Assembly (NCBI GenBank): GCA_016931115.1
Contig: JAFGFM010000237.1
Span: 1 to 38,724, forward strand
Length of the DNA stretch: 38,724 bases
From: Deltaproteobacteria bacterium
GTDB lineage: Bacteria > Desulfobacterota > DSM-4660 > Desulfatiglandales > HGW-15
Reading direction: 5' to 3'
Made by a program: the position numbers and the translations under genes. Below, in pieces: positions 16,586-25,125 of this stretch. Numbering within the stretch: position 1 is the stretch's first letter; the number at the start of each line of letters is the position of its first letter. The notes under the pieces are model-generated. The model ran no database searches. It was not told where the DNA came from and saw nothing but the letters and a program-made list of their open reading frames with translations.

Positions 16586-17623
16586 TTACTGTTTTCCGAA
16601 TCCGCATACAGGGTACCTGCACTCTTTGCAGCTTGAACAGAATCCCCCATGCCCCAGGGATGAAATATATTCCTTTGTTACCGGTTCATCTGCAATAACA
16701 AGTGGCAGTATAAGTTCAAATATGCTTGCCCTGTAATACATAACGCACCCCGGGAGCCCCACAACAGGGATGTTCCCGATATAGGCGAGCATAAACATGG
16801 CACCGGGGTATACGGGCGCGCCATAGGTAATTACCCTTGCGCCTGATTTTCTTATGCTTAAAGGGGTCTGGTCATCAGGGTCAACAGACATACCGCCAGT
16901 AAGGGCAATCAGTTCCGCACCCTCTTCTATCAGCTCATGTATTGAGGCAACTGTCTTTTCCACATCATCAGAGACAAATACCTGTTTTATTACCTCGCAC
17001 TCCATCTTTTTAAATTTGTCTTTGAGCACAGGCCCGAATTTATCCTTTATCCTGCCTGAAAAAACCTCGCTCCCGGTTGTAATAACACCTACCTTGAGAT
17101 GCCTGAAGGGTTTAACCTCAATTACAGGATAATGCTCCCTGCATATGGTCTCAACCGCTTCTATATTCTTTTCATGTGTGGCAATAGGGATTATCCTTGT
17201 GCCTGCCATTGCAGTATCCTGTTTTACTATCTGGTTCCCGTGGATGGTGGCAAAGGTAATATCTTCCACCAAATTTATCTTTAGGAGTGCCTCCTTATTA
17301 ACTTTTAAAAGCCCTGTACCGGTTGACATGAAATTGATCCTGCCCTCTACCGGCTCAGTATGCCTGATGCCCCTTCCTGATGCGGCCTTTGCAATGCGCC
17401 CGGCAGCCTCGTTTTCATGTATAAAACCATCCCTGGGATCAAGGACATAGATATTCATCTTACCCATATCAAGAAGCCTTGCAACATCCTCTTCTTTTAT
17501 AATATGGCCTTTTTTAAAGGCCGGGCCCTTAAACTCTCCAGGGATAATCTGTGTCATATCATGACCCAGCATCATACCAACCGCCTCATTGAGTGGTACA
17601 CTTTTATATTTAATATCAGCCAT
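16586..17623 (-). CDS. MoeA-like molybdopterin-binding domain protein
   Basis: This 345-residue protein contains a MoaB/Mog-type molybdopterin-binding domain (about 175-315): VGVITTGSEVFSGRI, ALTGGMSVDPDDQTP and GLPGCVMYY. An N-terminal region (1-110) begins VPLNEAVGMMLGHDMTQIIPGEFKGPAFKKGH, like the start of MoeA. The remaining MoeA domains are shortened. The C-terminus has a cysteine cluster (CSSCKECRYPVC) absent from MoeA, possibly a metal site. Proteins of this shape occur in anaerobes with molybdenum or tungsten hydroxylases or AORs. A role in inserting metal or moving the cofactor is likely; it is not a full MoeA. It is monocistronic here. Confidence 0.85.
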   Translation of the reverse strand: MADIKYKSVPLNEAVGMMLGHDMTQIIPGEFKGPAFKKGHIIKEEDVARLLDMGKMNIYVLDPRDGFIHENEAAGRIAKAASGRGIRHTEPVEGRINFMSTGTGLLKVNKEALLKINLVEDITFATIHGNQIVKQDTAMAGTRIIPIATHEKNIEAVETICREHYPVIEVKPFRHLKVGVITTGSEVFSGRIKDKFGPVLKDKFKKMECEVIKQVFVSDDVEKTVASIHELIEEGAELIALTGGMSVDPDDQTPLSIRKSGARVITYGAPVYPGAMFMLAYIGNIPVVGLPGCVMYYRASIFELILPLVIADEPVTKEYISSLGHGGFCSSCKECRYPVCGFGKQ

Positions 17624-17926
17624 TTACATCTCCTACAAATTTATTTCCTCTAAAACAAGCGGTGAACAATAACATAGATATGTTAAATATGAAAGAAGGA
17701 AATTAAAAAAAATAAAAGAGAAAAAAGGGTTCAAGGAGTCAGGGGTTCCAGGGTTCAAGTGAAAATCATTAAATATCTAGAATCTTGAATTTTGAATTTT
17801 GAATTTTGAACCTTGAAACCATATTCAAAGCTTGCTTTCGCGCCCTGTTTTATGGCAGATTATCCGCTCATATTTCAGGTTCATGCAGGATCTCAATTTT
17901 AAAAAAGAAGGTATTTCTATCGGAAA
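17624..17926. other. Intergenic region with degenerate repeats (no gene seen)
   Basis: About 300 bases lie between the divergent MoeA-like and HD-domain genes. Most is A-rich low-complexity sequence plus the repeat described for 17739-17822. The HD gene's promoter must lie within or after it. Nothing else is recognisable. Confidence 0.45.
17739..17822. repeat. Imperfect inverted repeat with octamer tandem repeat
   Basis: Three copies of TTGAATTT in tandem (about 17786-17810) are followed by TTGAACCTTGAAACC. Upstream, GGGTTCAAGG and GGTTCAAGTG are near reverse complements of that end. The element is of the same general kind as the TTNANCT heptamer array at 26344-26413, and both lie in gaps beside minus-strand genes. 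Confidence 0.55.
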
Positions 17927-18721
17927 ATGGATTTAAAAACAGCATTACTTAATTTGACCACATGGTTTGAAGAATATGTAAAGGGATTTATAACCGGCTA
18001 CCCGGAATCAGACATGAATGTAGAACTGAAGAAAAATCATACCATCCGCGTAAGGGATGCAATCATCGATGTCGGGAAAAGCATTGCCCTTAACCATGAA
18101 GATATCTCTATAGCCGAGGCATGCGCCATTCTCCATGATATCGGAAGATTTGAACAGCATAAAAAATATGGCACCTTTTCAGACTCACAATCTGAAAACC
18201 ATGCTGCCCTTGGTGTGAAGATTATCAGGGAACATGACGCGCTCAGAGATTTTCCTCCTGAATGCAGGGAGATAATAATCCGTTCTGTAGGGTGTCACAA
18301 CATGCCGGCGATCCCTTCCGGATTTAACCCGGACAGTATAGAGTTTTTAAAACTAATACGGGATGCAGACAAGATTGATATCCTGTATGTTGTAACCGAC
18401 TATTACATGACATCAGCGAGCGGCACCAACAAAGTATTAGAATTGCATCTGCCTGATACTGAGACTATTTCGGATGAGATCTTTAAACCACTTGCATCAG
18501 GGCAAATAGCCCAGGTAAATAATCTCAGGTCATTAAATGACTTTAAACTCTACCAGATGGGTTGGATCTATGACCTTAATTACATAAGGAGCCTCCAGAT
18601 TATAAGGGAGAGGCAATACCTTGAAAGGCTGCGTGAAGCCCTTCCTGTAGTATCTGACAGGGCTGATCAGATATACAGGATTGCATGTAGCTATCTTGAT
18701 AATAAACTTGGAGGTAAATAA
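17927..18721 (+). CDS. HD-domain phosphohydrolase
   Basis: This 264-residue soluble protein has the full HD metal-site pattern: H in NHTIRVRDA, the HD pair in AILHDIGRFEQHKKYG, a later HAALGVKII and CHN, and the closing aspartate in LIRDADKIDILY. HD hydrolases act on nucleotides or other phosphate esters; the substrate cannot be read from sequence. TAATG joins its stop to the next gene's start, so it is translationally coupled to the B3/B4 protein. Upstream the ribosome-binding site is weak (GAAGG about 15 bases before the ATG), so the exact start is less certain. Confidence 0.85.
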   Translation: MDLKTALLNLTTWFEEYVKGFITGYPESDMNVELKKNHTIRVRDAIIDVGKSIALNHEDISIAEACAILHDIGRFEQHKKYGTFSDSQSENHAALGVKIIREHDALRDFPPECREIIIRSVGCHNMPAIPSGFNPDSIEFLKLIRDADKIDILYVVTDYYMTSASGTNKVLELHLPDTETISDEIFKPLASGQIAQVNNLRSLNDFKLYQMGWIYDLNYIRSLQIIRERQYLERLREALPVVSDRADQIYRIACSYLDNKLGGK

Positions 18722-19437
18722 TGGGTAATCCTTTTTATTCAATCGATAAAGCAATCTTTGAGATGTTTCCCGGATACTGCCGCGGTGTAGTTCTGGCATT
18801 TGATATCAAGGCAGGTGATTCACCCGAAGAACTATTATCCATGCTGAGAGATGCTGAAAAGACCCTTCATAATAAGGTAAACGCTGATGACCCGGTTTCT
18901 CACCCCAGGATCAACTCCTGGAGAGAGGCATACAGGCTGTTCGGCGCCAAGCCTGCCAAGTTCAGGTCATCCATTGAGGGAATGGTGAGAAGGGTCTTAA
19001 ACGGGAATGAACTGCCAGGCATTAACACTGTTGTTGATATCGGCAACATCTTATCACTCAGGCATATTATTACCGCAGGTGCACATGCAATAGATGTTGT
19101 GAAGGGTGATATCTCACTCAGAAGAGCAGGAGGCGAAGAGTCTTTTACCCCGTTTGGTACTGATATCACGGAACAGACAGAGCCGGGGGAGATTATCTTT
19201 ACTGAGGGGAATAATTGTCTTGTAAGGCGGTGGAGCTGGAGACAGGCAGAACATACATCTATTAAAAACTCTACAACCGCCTTTGAGATGAACATTGATG
19301 GCCTGCCCCCTGTTACAAGGGATGAAACAGAGAAGATATGCATTGAGGCTATTGATTTGATAAAAAGATTCTGCGGGGGAAAGGTGAGTTATAAAATCCT
19401 TGACATGGATAATCCAAAAATGGAATTGATAAAATAA
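18721..19437 (+). CDS. B3/B4 tRNA-binding domain protein (PheT editing-domain-like)
   Basis: This 238-residue protein is built from the B3/B4 domain that in phenylalanyl-tRNA synthetase beta chains hydrolyses mischarged Tyr-tRNA(Phe). Family blocks are HPRINSWREAYRLFGAKPAKFRSSIEGMVRRVL, LPGINTVVDIGNILSLRH, and a later FTEGNNCLVRRWSWRQAEHT. Freestanding versions are thought to be trans-editing or tRNA-related proteins, but few have been studied. It overlaps the HD gene by one base and so is made from the same message. A strong bidirectional terminator lies 70 bases downstream. Confidence 0.85.
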   Translation: MGNPFYSIDKAIFEMFPGYCRGVVLAFDIKAGDSPEELLSMLRDAEKTLHNKVNADDPVSHPRINSWREAYRLFGAKPAKFRSSIEGMVRRVLNGNELPGINTVVDIGNILSLRHIITAGAHAIDVVKGDISLRRAGGEESFTPFGTDITEQTEPGEIIFTEGNNCLVRRWSWRQAEHTSIKNSTTAFEMNIDGLPPVTRDETEKICIEAIDLIKRFCGGKVSYKILDMDNPKMELIK

Positions 19438-19506
19438 CCTCAGTAGCAGTGCTACTTGCGGGCAAGCGGTCAGCCGTTAGCGTTCAGCTTTCAGCAAAAG
19501 GCATTC

Positions 19507-19555
19507 AAACAAAAGACCCTCTGTCAAAGACTGTCTGGCAGAGGGTCTTTTGTTT
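19507..19555. terminator. Bidirectional terminator between convergent operons
   Basis: A perfect 17-bp stem (AAACAAAAGACCCTCTG, 19507-19523, and its complement at 19539-19555) surrounds a 15-base loop. TTTTGTTT on the right side serves the plus-strand HD/B3-B4 operon, and the mirrored AAACAAAA serves the minus-strand operon ending at 19566. This is the clearest intrinsic terminator in the window. Confidence 0.9.
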
Positions 19556-19565
19556 AGTAGTAAGC

Positions 19566-20576
19566 CTATAATGCCCTGTAGACGATGGGTAGACCAGGCC
19601 CTTTTACTTCAACCTTATTTTCTGATTCAAGCAGCTCAAGATGTGAGAATATCTCTGAAAGAGCAATAAAGACATCTGCCTTTTCAACACTCGGAAACAC
19701 GTTTCTGACCAGATTATAGACAGGCACCTCATTTTTTCTGACTTCATTTAATACCTGCTCCATCCGCTCTGCATACAGCCTCCTGTACATACCTATAACA
19801 GGCTGCATATCATCAATATATTCACCATGACCGGGGAACAGGTACCTCACATCCAATTTGGATACCCGGTCAAGGGATTTCAGATAGGCAATCAAGCCCC
19901 TGTAATTTTTATCTCGCATCCTTTCACGACTCATGGCAAGTATGGGTTTTGGTGTGAGATTTTTGATAATATGGTCACTGCTGAACAGTATCTGCTGTTC
20001 AGGCTCATACAGGCAGCACAGGCCAGGGTCATGGCCGGGGGTAAAAACCACCCTTAGAGAGTATCCTTCACCTTTAAATATATGGCCATCTTCCATCGCC
20101 TTCGGGTCATCAATGGGCTTTGCTATGCTGTAATATTTTCTGATGCCCCTCTTCATCGCATTAAGGACATCATCAGGGATACCTGCCATTCGCTTAAGCT
20201 GGTCAAGCTCATCTGCCCAAATCTCATTTTTTAAAAATTCGCTGGATATCTTCCATATCCCTTCAGGGTGGATATATATCTCAACAGGATGATCAAGCTG
20301 CTTTATAATTTCAGATGCAAGCCCGAAATGGTCCATATGTCCGTGTGTCAGTATTATCCTGTTTATGTTGTTAAATATAAGCCCCTCCCTTTTAAAGGTA
20401 TCCAATATGAATTGAAGGGCGCCCGGGATGTCAGGGCCTGCATCAATAAGCGTTATCTCCTCTTTACCAAGGGCATAAATATTTGCTGTAAGGAGATAAG
20501 GCACCTCATTAAAGGGTATTGGGATTGGTGTTATATTTCTTATTTTTGGAAATGGTCTGATTAATTCTTTTATCAC
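19566..20576 (-). CDS. MBL-fold metallohydrolase
   Basis: This 336-residue soluble metallo-beta-lactamase-fold enzyme has the metal motif ILTHGHMDHFGLA (HxHxDH), a later FTPGHDPGLCCL histidine, SSDHIIKN with the bridging aspartate, and LFPGHGEYIDD with the last histidine. The C-terminal approximately 70 residues are helical and charged, like the winged-helix tail of LACTB2-type proteins. The substrate is unknown: RNA, thioesters and lactones are all known in the superfamily. It is the last gene of the ubiE-moeB-moaD operon, 35 bases after moaD. The terminator follows directly. Confidence 0.88.
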   Translation of the reverse strand: MIKELIRPFPKIRNITPIPIPFNEVPYLLTANIYALGKEEITLIDAGPDIPGALQFILDTFKREGLIFNNINRIILTHGHMDHFGLASEIIKQLDHPVEIYIHPEGIWKISSEFLKNEIWADELDQLKRMAGIPDDVLNAMKRGIRKYYSIAKPIDDPKAMEDGHIFKGEGYSLRVVFTPGHDPGLCCLYEPEQQILFSSDHIIKNLTPKPILAMSRERMRDKNYRGLIAYLKSLDRVSKLDVRYLFPGHGEYIDDMQPVIGMYRRLYAERMEQVLNEVRKNEVPVYNLVRNVFPSVEKADVFIALSEIFSHLELLESENKVEVKGPGLPIVYRAL

Positions 20577-20611
20577 TTATAAAACCTTCAACTTTCTCAT
20601 AACACCCCGGC

Positions 20612-20884
20612 TTAGCCGCCTGCGAGTGTATGTATAATATGTATTTTGTCACCATCATTAACCTCTTTTTTCAAGGCATCAGGATATGCGCTTGATGAAT
20701 TCACATATACCTCAATAAGGGGGTGCAGTTTTCCTTCTGCGAAAAAGATTGCCTTCTCAAGCTCAGGATACAATATCAGTATATTGCGAAGGCATTCCTG
20801 GACAGTAGAGCCTTTTGCCTCTATTGTTTCGAGGTTGCCGCAATACTTCTGAAAGACCCTGTGAAGGTGAACTGAGATGCCCAT
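20612..20884 (-). CDS. MoaD/ThiS-family sulfur-carrier protein
   Basis: This 90-residue ubiquitin-like protein ends in the Gly-Gly tail (IIHTLAGG) that is adenylated and thiocarboxylated in MoaD, ThiS and related sulfur carriers. Other hallmarks are the ECLRNIL helix and VNDGDKIHIIHTLAGG. Its partner E1-like enzyme lies five bases upstream in the same operon. The ending and length resemble the molybdopterin/tungstopterin type more than ThiS (about 66 residues). A paralogue sits beside the aldehyde:ferredoxin oxidoreductase at 29831-30103; the two share the opening pattern of a short strand followed by HVFR/HRVFQ and the VGECL/VQECL helix. Confidence 0.88.
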   Translation of the reverse strand: MGISVHLHRVFQKYCGNLETIEAKGSTVQECLRNILILYPELEKAIFFAEGKLHPLIEVYVNSSSAYPDALKKEVNDGDKIHIIHTLAGG

Positions 20885-20889
20885 ATTTT

Positions 20890-21627
20890 TTAACCCTTCC
20901 CTGTATTACATTCCATGCACTCAGGGTTTCTGCTTAATTTAAATTCCCTGAACCTGAGATCCATACCATCATAAATTAATAGCCTGTTTGTGAGCAGTCT
21001 CCCCATTCCGGTGAGATATTTAATTACCTCTGTGGCCTGGATTATACCTATTACCCCAGGTGTAACACCAAGAACAGGAAATTTTCCAGGCTTGGTGTAA
21101 TCCCTGTACATGCATCCTATACATGCGGTTTCACCAGGGATTATGGTGGTCACCCTTCCCTCCATACCGCTTACAGCACCGTGAATAAAGGGGATGCCCC
21201 TTTTTATCGCTGCCCTGTTCAGTACAAATCTTGCAGCGATGTTATCCATTGCATCGATAATAACATCACAGCCGTTAGTTAAACCTAATATATTATCATC
21301 ATTAATGGTTTCATCAATAATCTCAACCTTTGTATTAGCGTTTAAGGATTCGATCTTTTCCCTGGCCGATTCTACCTTTTTGGCGCCGACATCCTTTGAC
21401 CAGTGCAGTATCTGCCTGTTGAGATTGGTTATATCAACACGATCATAATCAGCAATAACAAGTGTCCCCACACCCGCAGCAGCAAGATACAGGGATACAG
21501 GAGAACCAAGCCCGCCAGCGCCAGCTATAAAGACCCTTGATTTTTTTAACCTCTCCTGACCAGGTAAACCAATCTCAGGTATCATTATTTGCCTGTCATA
21601 CCTTGCCAGTTCATCCTGTGAAAGCAT
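20890..21627 (-). CDS. MoeB/ThiF-family E1-like adenylyltransferase
   Basis: This 245-residue enzyme would adenylate the C-terminal glycine of the adjacent MoaD-like protein. Signature blocks: YDRQIMIPEIGLPGQERL, the nucleotide loop GAGGLGSPVSLYLAAAGVG, DYDRVDITNLNRQ with the conserved Arg/Asn, the DAMDNIAARFVLN acidic site, and two CxxC pairs (CIGC, CMEC) for structural zinc. There is no C-terminal rhodanese domain, so another sulfurtransferase must supply sulfur. GAGGAGG precedes the ATG. It starts 18 bases after ubiE. MoeB and ThiF cannot be told apart by sequence alone; the neighbouring MoaD favours the MoeB reading. Confidence 0.9.
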   Translation of the reverse strand: MLSQDELARYDRQIMIPEIGLPGQERLKKSRVFIAGAGGLGSPVSLYLAAAGVGTLVIADYDRVDITNLNRQILHWSKDVGAKKVESAREKIESLNANTKVEIIDETINDDNILGLTNGCDVIIDAMDNIAARFVLNRAAIKRGIPFIHGAVSGMEGRVTTIIPGETACIGCMYRDYTKPGKFPVLGVTPGVIGIIQATEVIKYLTGMGRLLTNRLLIYDGMDLRFREFKLSRNPECMECNTGKG

Positions 21628-21645
21628 AGACCCCTCCTCTCAAAT

Positions 21646-22359
21646 TTAATCCGGTTTAATACCCCAGTGAACTGCAATATTTCCAAACATGAATCTCCTG
21701 TATTTTACATCAATGAGCCCTGCCTCTTTCAGTTTAATAGCCATGGCCTCAGGCCTGATAAACCTTAGGGTAGTTTCAGGGAGGTATCTGTAGGCATCCC
21801 TTTCCCCAGAAATCAGAGACCCGATAATGGGGATTATCAGTCTGTAATAAACAAGCACCAGCGGTTTAAAAATATTATCAGGCACAGGGCTTGTGTCAAG
21901 ACATACAAGCCTTCCCCCGGGTTTAAGCACTCGTATCTGTTCCCTGAACATCATATCCATATCAGCGACATTTCTGGCAAGGAACCCTGACGTCACGGCA
22001 TCAAAGAGGGCATCAGAAAAAGGCAGCTCCATAGCATCTGCCTGACACCACCCTACTTCAGCTCCGAATCTCCTTTTCCTTCCAACAGCAATCATTTCAG
22101 ATGTCAAATCAGCGGCAATAACCTTTACTGATGGTTTCTCTTTTTTCATCTCAATGGCAATATCACCTGTCCCTGCGCCTGCATCAAGCACTGTGCCCAT
22201 GTCAGGGAGCTGTGCCACCTTTATTAGAAAGCTCCGCCACCTGGTGTCAAGGCCAAGGGAGATGAGCCTGTTCAGGAGATCATATCTTTTTGAGATGCGG
22301 CCAAACATAACCCTGATTTTTTGTGGCTGCTTTTCCGGTTTTTTAAAAACATCCTTCAT
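21646..22359 (-). CDS. ubiE: Demethylmenaquinone/ubiquinone C-methyltransferase
   Basis: This 237-residue class I SAM methyltransferase is of the UbiE/MenG type. Family blocks are MFGRISKRYDLLNRLISLGLDTRWR, the SAM loop VLDAGAGTGDIA, SDALFDAVTSGFLARNVADM and the LKPGGRLVCLDTS strand. In an anaerobe the likely substrate is demethylmenaquinone, the last step of menaquinone synthesis, making membrane electron carriers. It is first in a four-gene operon with moeB, moaD and an MBL hydrolase, with no obvious pathway link beyond redox cofactors. The ribosome-binding site is weak (AGATAAA). Confidence 0.9.
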   Translation of the reverse strand: MKDVFKKPEKQPQKIRVMFGRISKRYDLLNRLISLGLDTRWRSFLIKVAQLPDMGTVLDAGAGTGDIAIEMKKEKPSVKVIAADLTSEMIAVGRKRRFGAEVGWCQADAMELPFSDALFDAVTSGFLARNVADMDMMFREQIRVLKPGGRLVCLDTSPVPDNIFKPLVLVYYRLIIPIIGSLISGERDAYRYLPETTLRFIRPEAMAIKLKEAGLIDVKYRRFMFGNIAVHWGIKPD

Positions 22360-22467
22360 TTTATCTGCTTATTAATACATAAAAAAGATTGTACCCATTT
22401 TAAAAATAGACCTTGAAGATTATGTAAAAAATAGAAATTTATCAAGATAAAGGATTTATAAATTAAA

Positions 22468-22497
22468 AACCCCTTCCTGAAAATTCAGGAAAGGGTT
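22468..22497 (-). terminator. Terminator of the TorF-like porin gene
   Basis: AACCCCTTCCTGA and TCAGGAAAGGGTT pair as a stem with one mismatch. On the minus strand it is followed by a T-rich tail (TTTTTAATTT), a typical intrinsic terminator 30 bases after the stop at 22528. Confidence 0.8.
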
Positions 22498-22527
22498 AGA
22501 TAAAAACTTACTGTTAACCTGCTTTAA

Positions 22528-23253
22528 TTAAAAAGCAATGGCACAGGTTATTCCGCCGAAAAGATGAGCAGAGTCACCATCACCATCTTCTATTTCATCT
22601 TTGGCCTCACTTGAAAGTCCAAATGTATATGATACCTTTGGTGTAATGCTGATATAGTCATTTACGGGAAAGGTCATTGATGCTGTAATAGATCCATCAT
22701 GAAGTTCACTGTAATCAGTATCATCATAATCAAGGTAACCTACTGCTGCGGCCAGATCCAGTGCAAGGGTATCTGAAAATGCAAAAGAATGACATACGCC
22801 GAGGCTTATATACCAGCCATCAAATTCATCAAAATCCCTGTAGATTTTCAGGCTTGGAGTAAGAATAGTATCTAATCCAAATGACAGATATATTTCCTGT
22901 GAATCCGCACCTTCAAGGGCGTAGTAAATATAGCCCAGTCCCATACTGACCTTATCAAATGACCAGTCATAGGATAATGTCATATCAGTTTCATTAAAGG
23001 CATTGTCATTAGAATCTGTATCAATGTTTCCCCATAGGTTAAAACTGAAACCTTTGTATGATAAAGTGGCAGTTGGTTGTATCACGATGCTGTCATCACT
23101 AAGAAAATAACCACGCCACACATAATCTGTAAGAGCTGTAACATCAGCATAAGCAGATACCGGTGATTCATCCTCTGCCATAACAGGTATTGAACAAAAT
23201 GTTAATAATACAAAAACAATCATAACAATAATTTTTAAAGCTCTTTTTCTCAT
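22528..23253 (-). CDS. TorF-family (TIGR02001-like) putative outer-membrane porin
   Basis: This 241-residue outer-membrane beta-barrel begins with a signal peptide (cut after about A26, PVMA). It then has the family opening SAYADVTALTDYVWRGYFLSDDS...QPTATLSY and a series of amphipathic strands (GFSFNLWGNIDTD, MTLSYDWSFDKVSMGLGYIYY, SPSLKIYRDFDEFDGWYISLGV). It ends in an aromatic strand with a terminal phenylalanine (CAIAF), the signal for barrel assembly. Members of this family often sit near ammonium transport or metabolite genes; none is here. GGAGGG precedes the ATG, and a terminator follows. The transported solute is unknown. Confidence 0.85.
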   Translation of the reverse strand: MRKRALKIIVMIVFVLLTFCSIPVMAEDESPVSAYADVTALTDYVWRGYFLSDDSIVIQPTATLSYKGFSFNLWGNIDTDSNDNAFNETDMTLSYDWSFDKVSMGLGYIYYALEGADSQEIYLSFGLDTILTPSLKIYRDFDEFDGWYISLGVCHSFAFSDTLALDLAAAVGYLDYDDTDYSELHDGSITASMTFPVNDYISITPKVSYTFGLSSEAKDEIEDGDGDSAHLFGGITCAIAF

Positions 23254-23836
23254 TTTTCCCTCCTGTGGAATATAAAAAGATCACGTTGTTTTTCAAACAA
23301 TATTTAACTTATCAAGTATGTTTTACCTAAGCCCGACAGTAACAAAATTACAGAACAGGTTACTGCTCTATAAAAATATCATGGGTCAGGGATGAAATTG
23401 CCCTTTACCTGATTAAGTTTAAAGGGTCAGATAATCGTTTTGGATTCTTCATTTTTTCCTCCTTTATTGATATAAGGCCACAGCCTTTTGTTCGTTGATC
23501 TGGTTAAGATCAAAAGCAAGGGATATGCCACTTTTTTTCAGGCGGGTGTGCAGGCATTATCCTATTGATATTGTTTTCCTTTTACTTTTTTCATTAAAAC
23601 TGGATAAAATCATTCTCATACATTTTTGTCTATGTTCAGTCTTTTCAAAACATTTTTGTAACAGATATTAGCCCTTTAAAAGAAAATACAGCATATTCAG
23701 AATCATCCATATTTTCCTTTGCTGAATGAAAAAAGTGAAGAATGAATATTCATATAGAAATCCGGATAGATATCTGATAATCAAAAAAATTATATTAATT
23801 AACCCTTCTCATGATTTCATCAACAGGAGGCTTCAG
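23254..23836. other. Long intergenic region between divergent genes
   Basis: Nearly 600 bases lie between the TorF-like gene and nupC. It holds the promoters of both and one very short frame with a strong ribosome-binding site (23405-23452). The A+T-rich plus-strand stretch 23726-23836 is in frame with nupC but lacks a ribosome-binding site at its ATG, so I treat it as leader sequence. No riboswitch fold was recognised. Confidence 0.5.
23405..23452 (-). CDS. Possible 15-residue leader peptide
   Basis: An ATG preceded by AAAGGAGG at five to six bases opens MKNPKRLSDPLNLIR and stops. It is upstream of, and co-oriented with, the TorF-like porin gene (about 150 bases away). The ribosome-binding site is stronger than most in the window. 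It may be a leader peptide, the truncated 5' end of a lost gene, or chance. No regulatory hairpin after it is obvious. Confidence 0.3.
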   Translation of the reverse strand: MKNPKRLSDPLNLIR

Positions 23837-25081
23837 ATGTTGAGATTACAGAGTCTTGCAGGGCTGTTTGTACTTGCATTAATTGCATGGTCGATTTCAG
23901 AGCACAGAGGCAGGGTAAAATACAGGACTGTCGGCGCAGGTATTGCCATTCAACTCATAGTAGCAATTATCCTGGTAAAACTCCCCCTCAGCCAGTCCTT
24001 TTTCATGTGGCTTAATAATATTGTAAGCGCACTTCAGGCATCCATAGCAGAGGGCACAGGTTTTGTATTTGGATACCTTGCCGGAGGTGATACGCCCTTT
24101 GCAGTAACCAACCCCGGTTCAACCTTTATACTGGCCTTTCAGAGCCTTCCCCTTGTGCTTTTGATAAGCGCCCTTTCTGCCCTCCTTTTTTACTGGAGGA
24201 TAATACCTGTAATCGTAAAAGGTTTTTCATGGGTACTTACAAGGATCATGGGTATCGGTGGAGTAGAGGGTTTTGGTGTCTCGGCAAACATATTTGTAGG
24301 GATGGTTGAGGCGCCATTACTTGTGAAGCCCTATATCCCGCTGGTATCGAGAAGCGAGCTTTTTTCTATTATGACATCAGGGATGGCAACAATAGCAGGC
24401 ACTGTCATGGTGCTTTATGCAACAATACTCAACAGTGTTATCCCCGGTGTAGTGGGTCACCTTTTGATTGCATCCCTGATAAGCGCACCGGCTGCCATAA
24501 CTGTTGCGAAGCTTCTGATACCTGAGACAGGAGCACTATCGAACGGAGAGATAACCCTTTCCGGCCATGCAGAGAGTTCAATGGATGCAATAACAAAGGG
24601 CACGGTTGATGGAATGAGCCTGCTTATCAATATCATAGCAATGCTTGTTGTGCTTGTATCCCTTGTTCATCTTTTAAATATGATCCTTGGAATATTACCC
24701 CAGATTGGTGGTGAACCAGTCACAATACAGAGGCTTCTGGGGATTATTATGGCTCCTGTTACATGGGCCATGGGCATACCCTGGGCCGAGGCAAAGGTAT
24801 GCGGGAGCCTTATGGGGGTAAAAACCGTGCTCAATGAACTGATCGCATATCAGAACCTGGCCTCCCTTGGTGAAGGGGTAATATCGGAAAGAAGCCGCAT
24901 TATTATGACATATGCCATGTGCGGTTTTGCAAACCTTGGCTCACTTGGAATCATGATAGGCGGCATGGGCGCAATGGCACCTGAACGGCGAAATGAGATC
25001 GTTAATCTGGGGATGAAATCGATTATTGCCGGAACACTGGCGACCTGCATGACAGGCGCTGTTATAGGCATCATTTACTGA
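23837..25081 (+). CDS. nupC: Concentrative nucleoside transporter NupC (CNT family)
   Basis: This 414-residue inner-membrane protein couples nucleoside uptake to H+ or Na+. Hallmarks: an N-terminal helix (LAGLFVLALIAWSISEHRGRVKYR), FVFGYLAGG, the substrate/cation site region GVEGFGVSANIFVGMVEAPLLVKPY, SGMATIAGTVMVLYA, and GLGSLGIMIGG-like AMCGFANLGSLGIMIGGMGAMAPERR near the end, as in the Vibrio CNT. The ATG at 23837 is used because AGGAGG lies six bases upstream. An upstream in-frame ATG at 23726 would add 37 charged residues with no ribosome-binding site. It is a single gene with hairpins after the stop. Confidence 0.93.
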   Translation: MLRLQSLAGLFVLALIAWSISEHRGRVKYRTVGAGIAIQLIVAIILVKLPLSQSFFMWLNNIVSALQASIAEGTGFVFGYLAGGDTPFAVTNPGSTFILAFQSLPLVLLISALSALLFYWRIIPVIVKGFSWVLTRIMGIGGVEGFGVSANIFVGMVEAPLLVKPYIPLVSRSELFSIMTSGMATIAGTVMVLYATILNSVIPGVVGHLLIASLISAPAAITVAKLLIPETGALSNGEITLSGHAESSMDAITKGTVDGMSLLINIIAMLVVLVSLVHLLNMILGILPQIGGEPVTIQRLLGIIMAPVTWAMGIPWAEAKVCGSLMGVKTVLNELIAYQNLASLGEGVISERSRIIMTYAMCGFANLGSLGIMIGGMGAMAPERRNEIVNLGMKSIIAGTLATCMTGAVIGIIY

Positions 25082-25125
25082 ATTGTATGATAATACTCAT
25101 CCTTGACAGTTGAAGGATGTTCCCT

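Noticed and set aside
17739-17822. tRNA gene suggested by GGTTCAAG motifs
   Set aside because: No acceptor stem, anticodon arm or CCA end can be folded; the motif belongs to a low-complexity repeat.
23726-23836. Longer NupC N-terminus from the ATG at 23726
   Set aside because: It would add 37 charged residues ahead of the first helix with no ribosome-binding site, while AGGAGG precedes the ATG at 23837.
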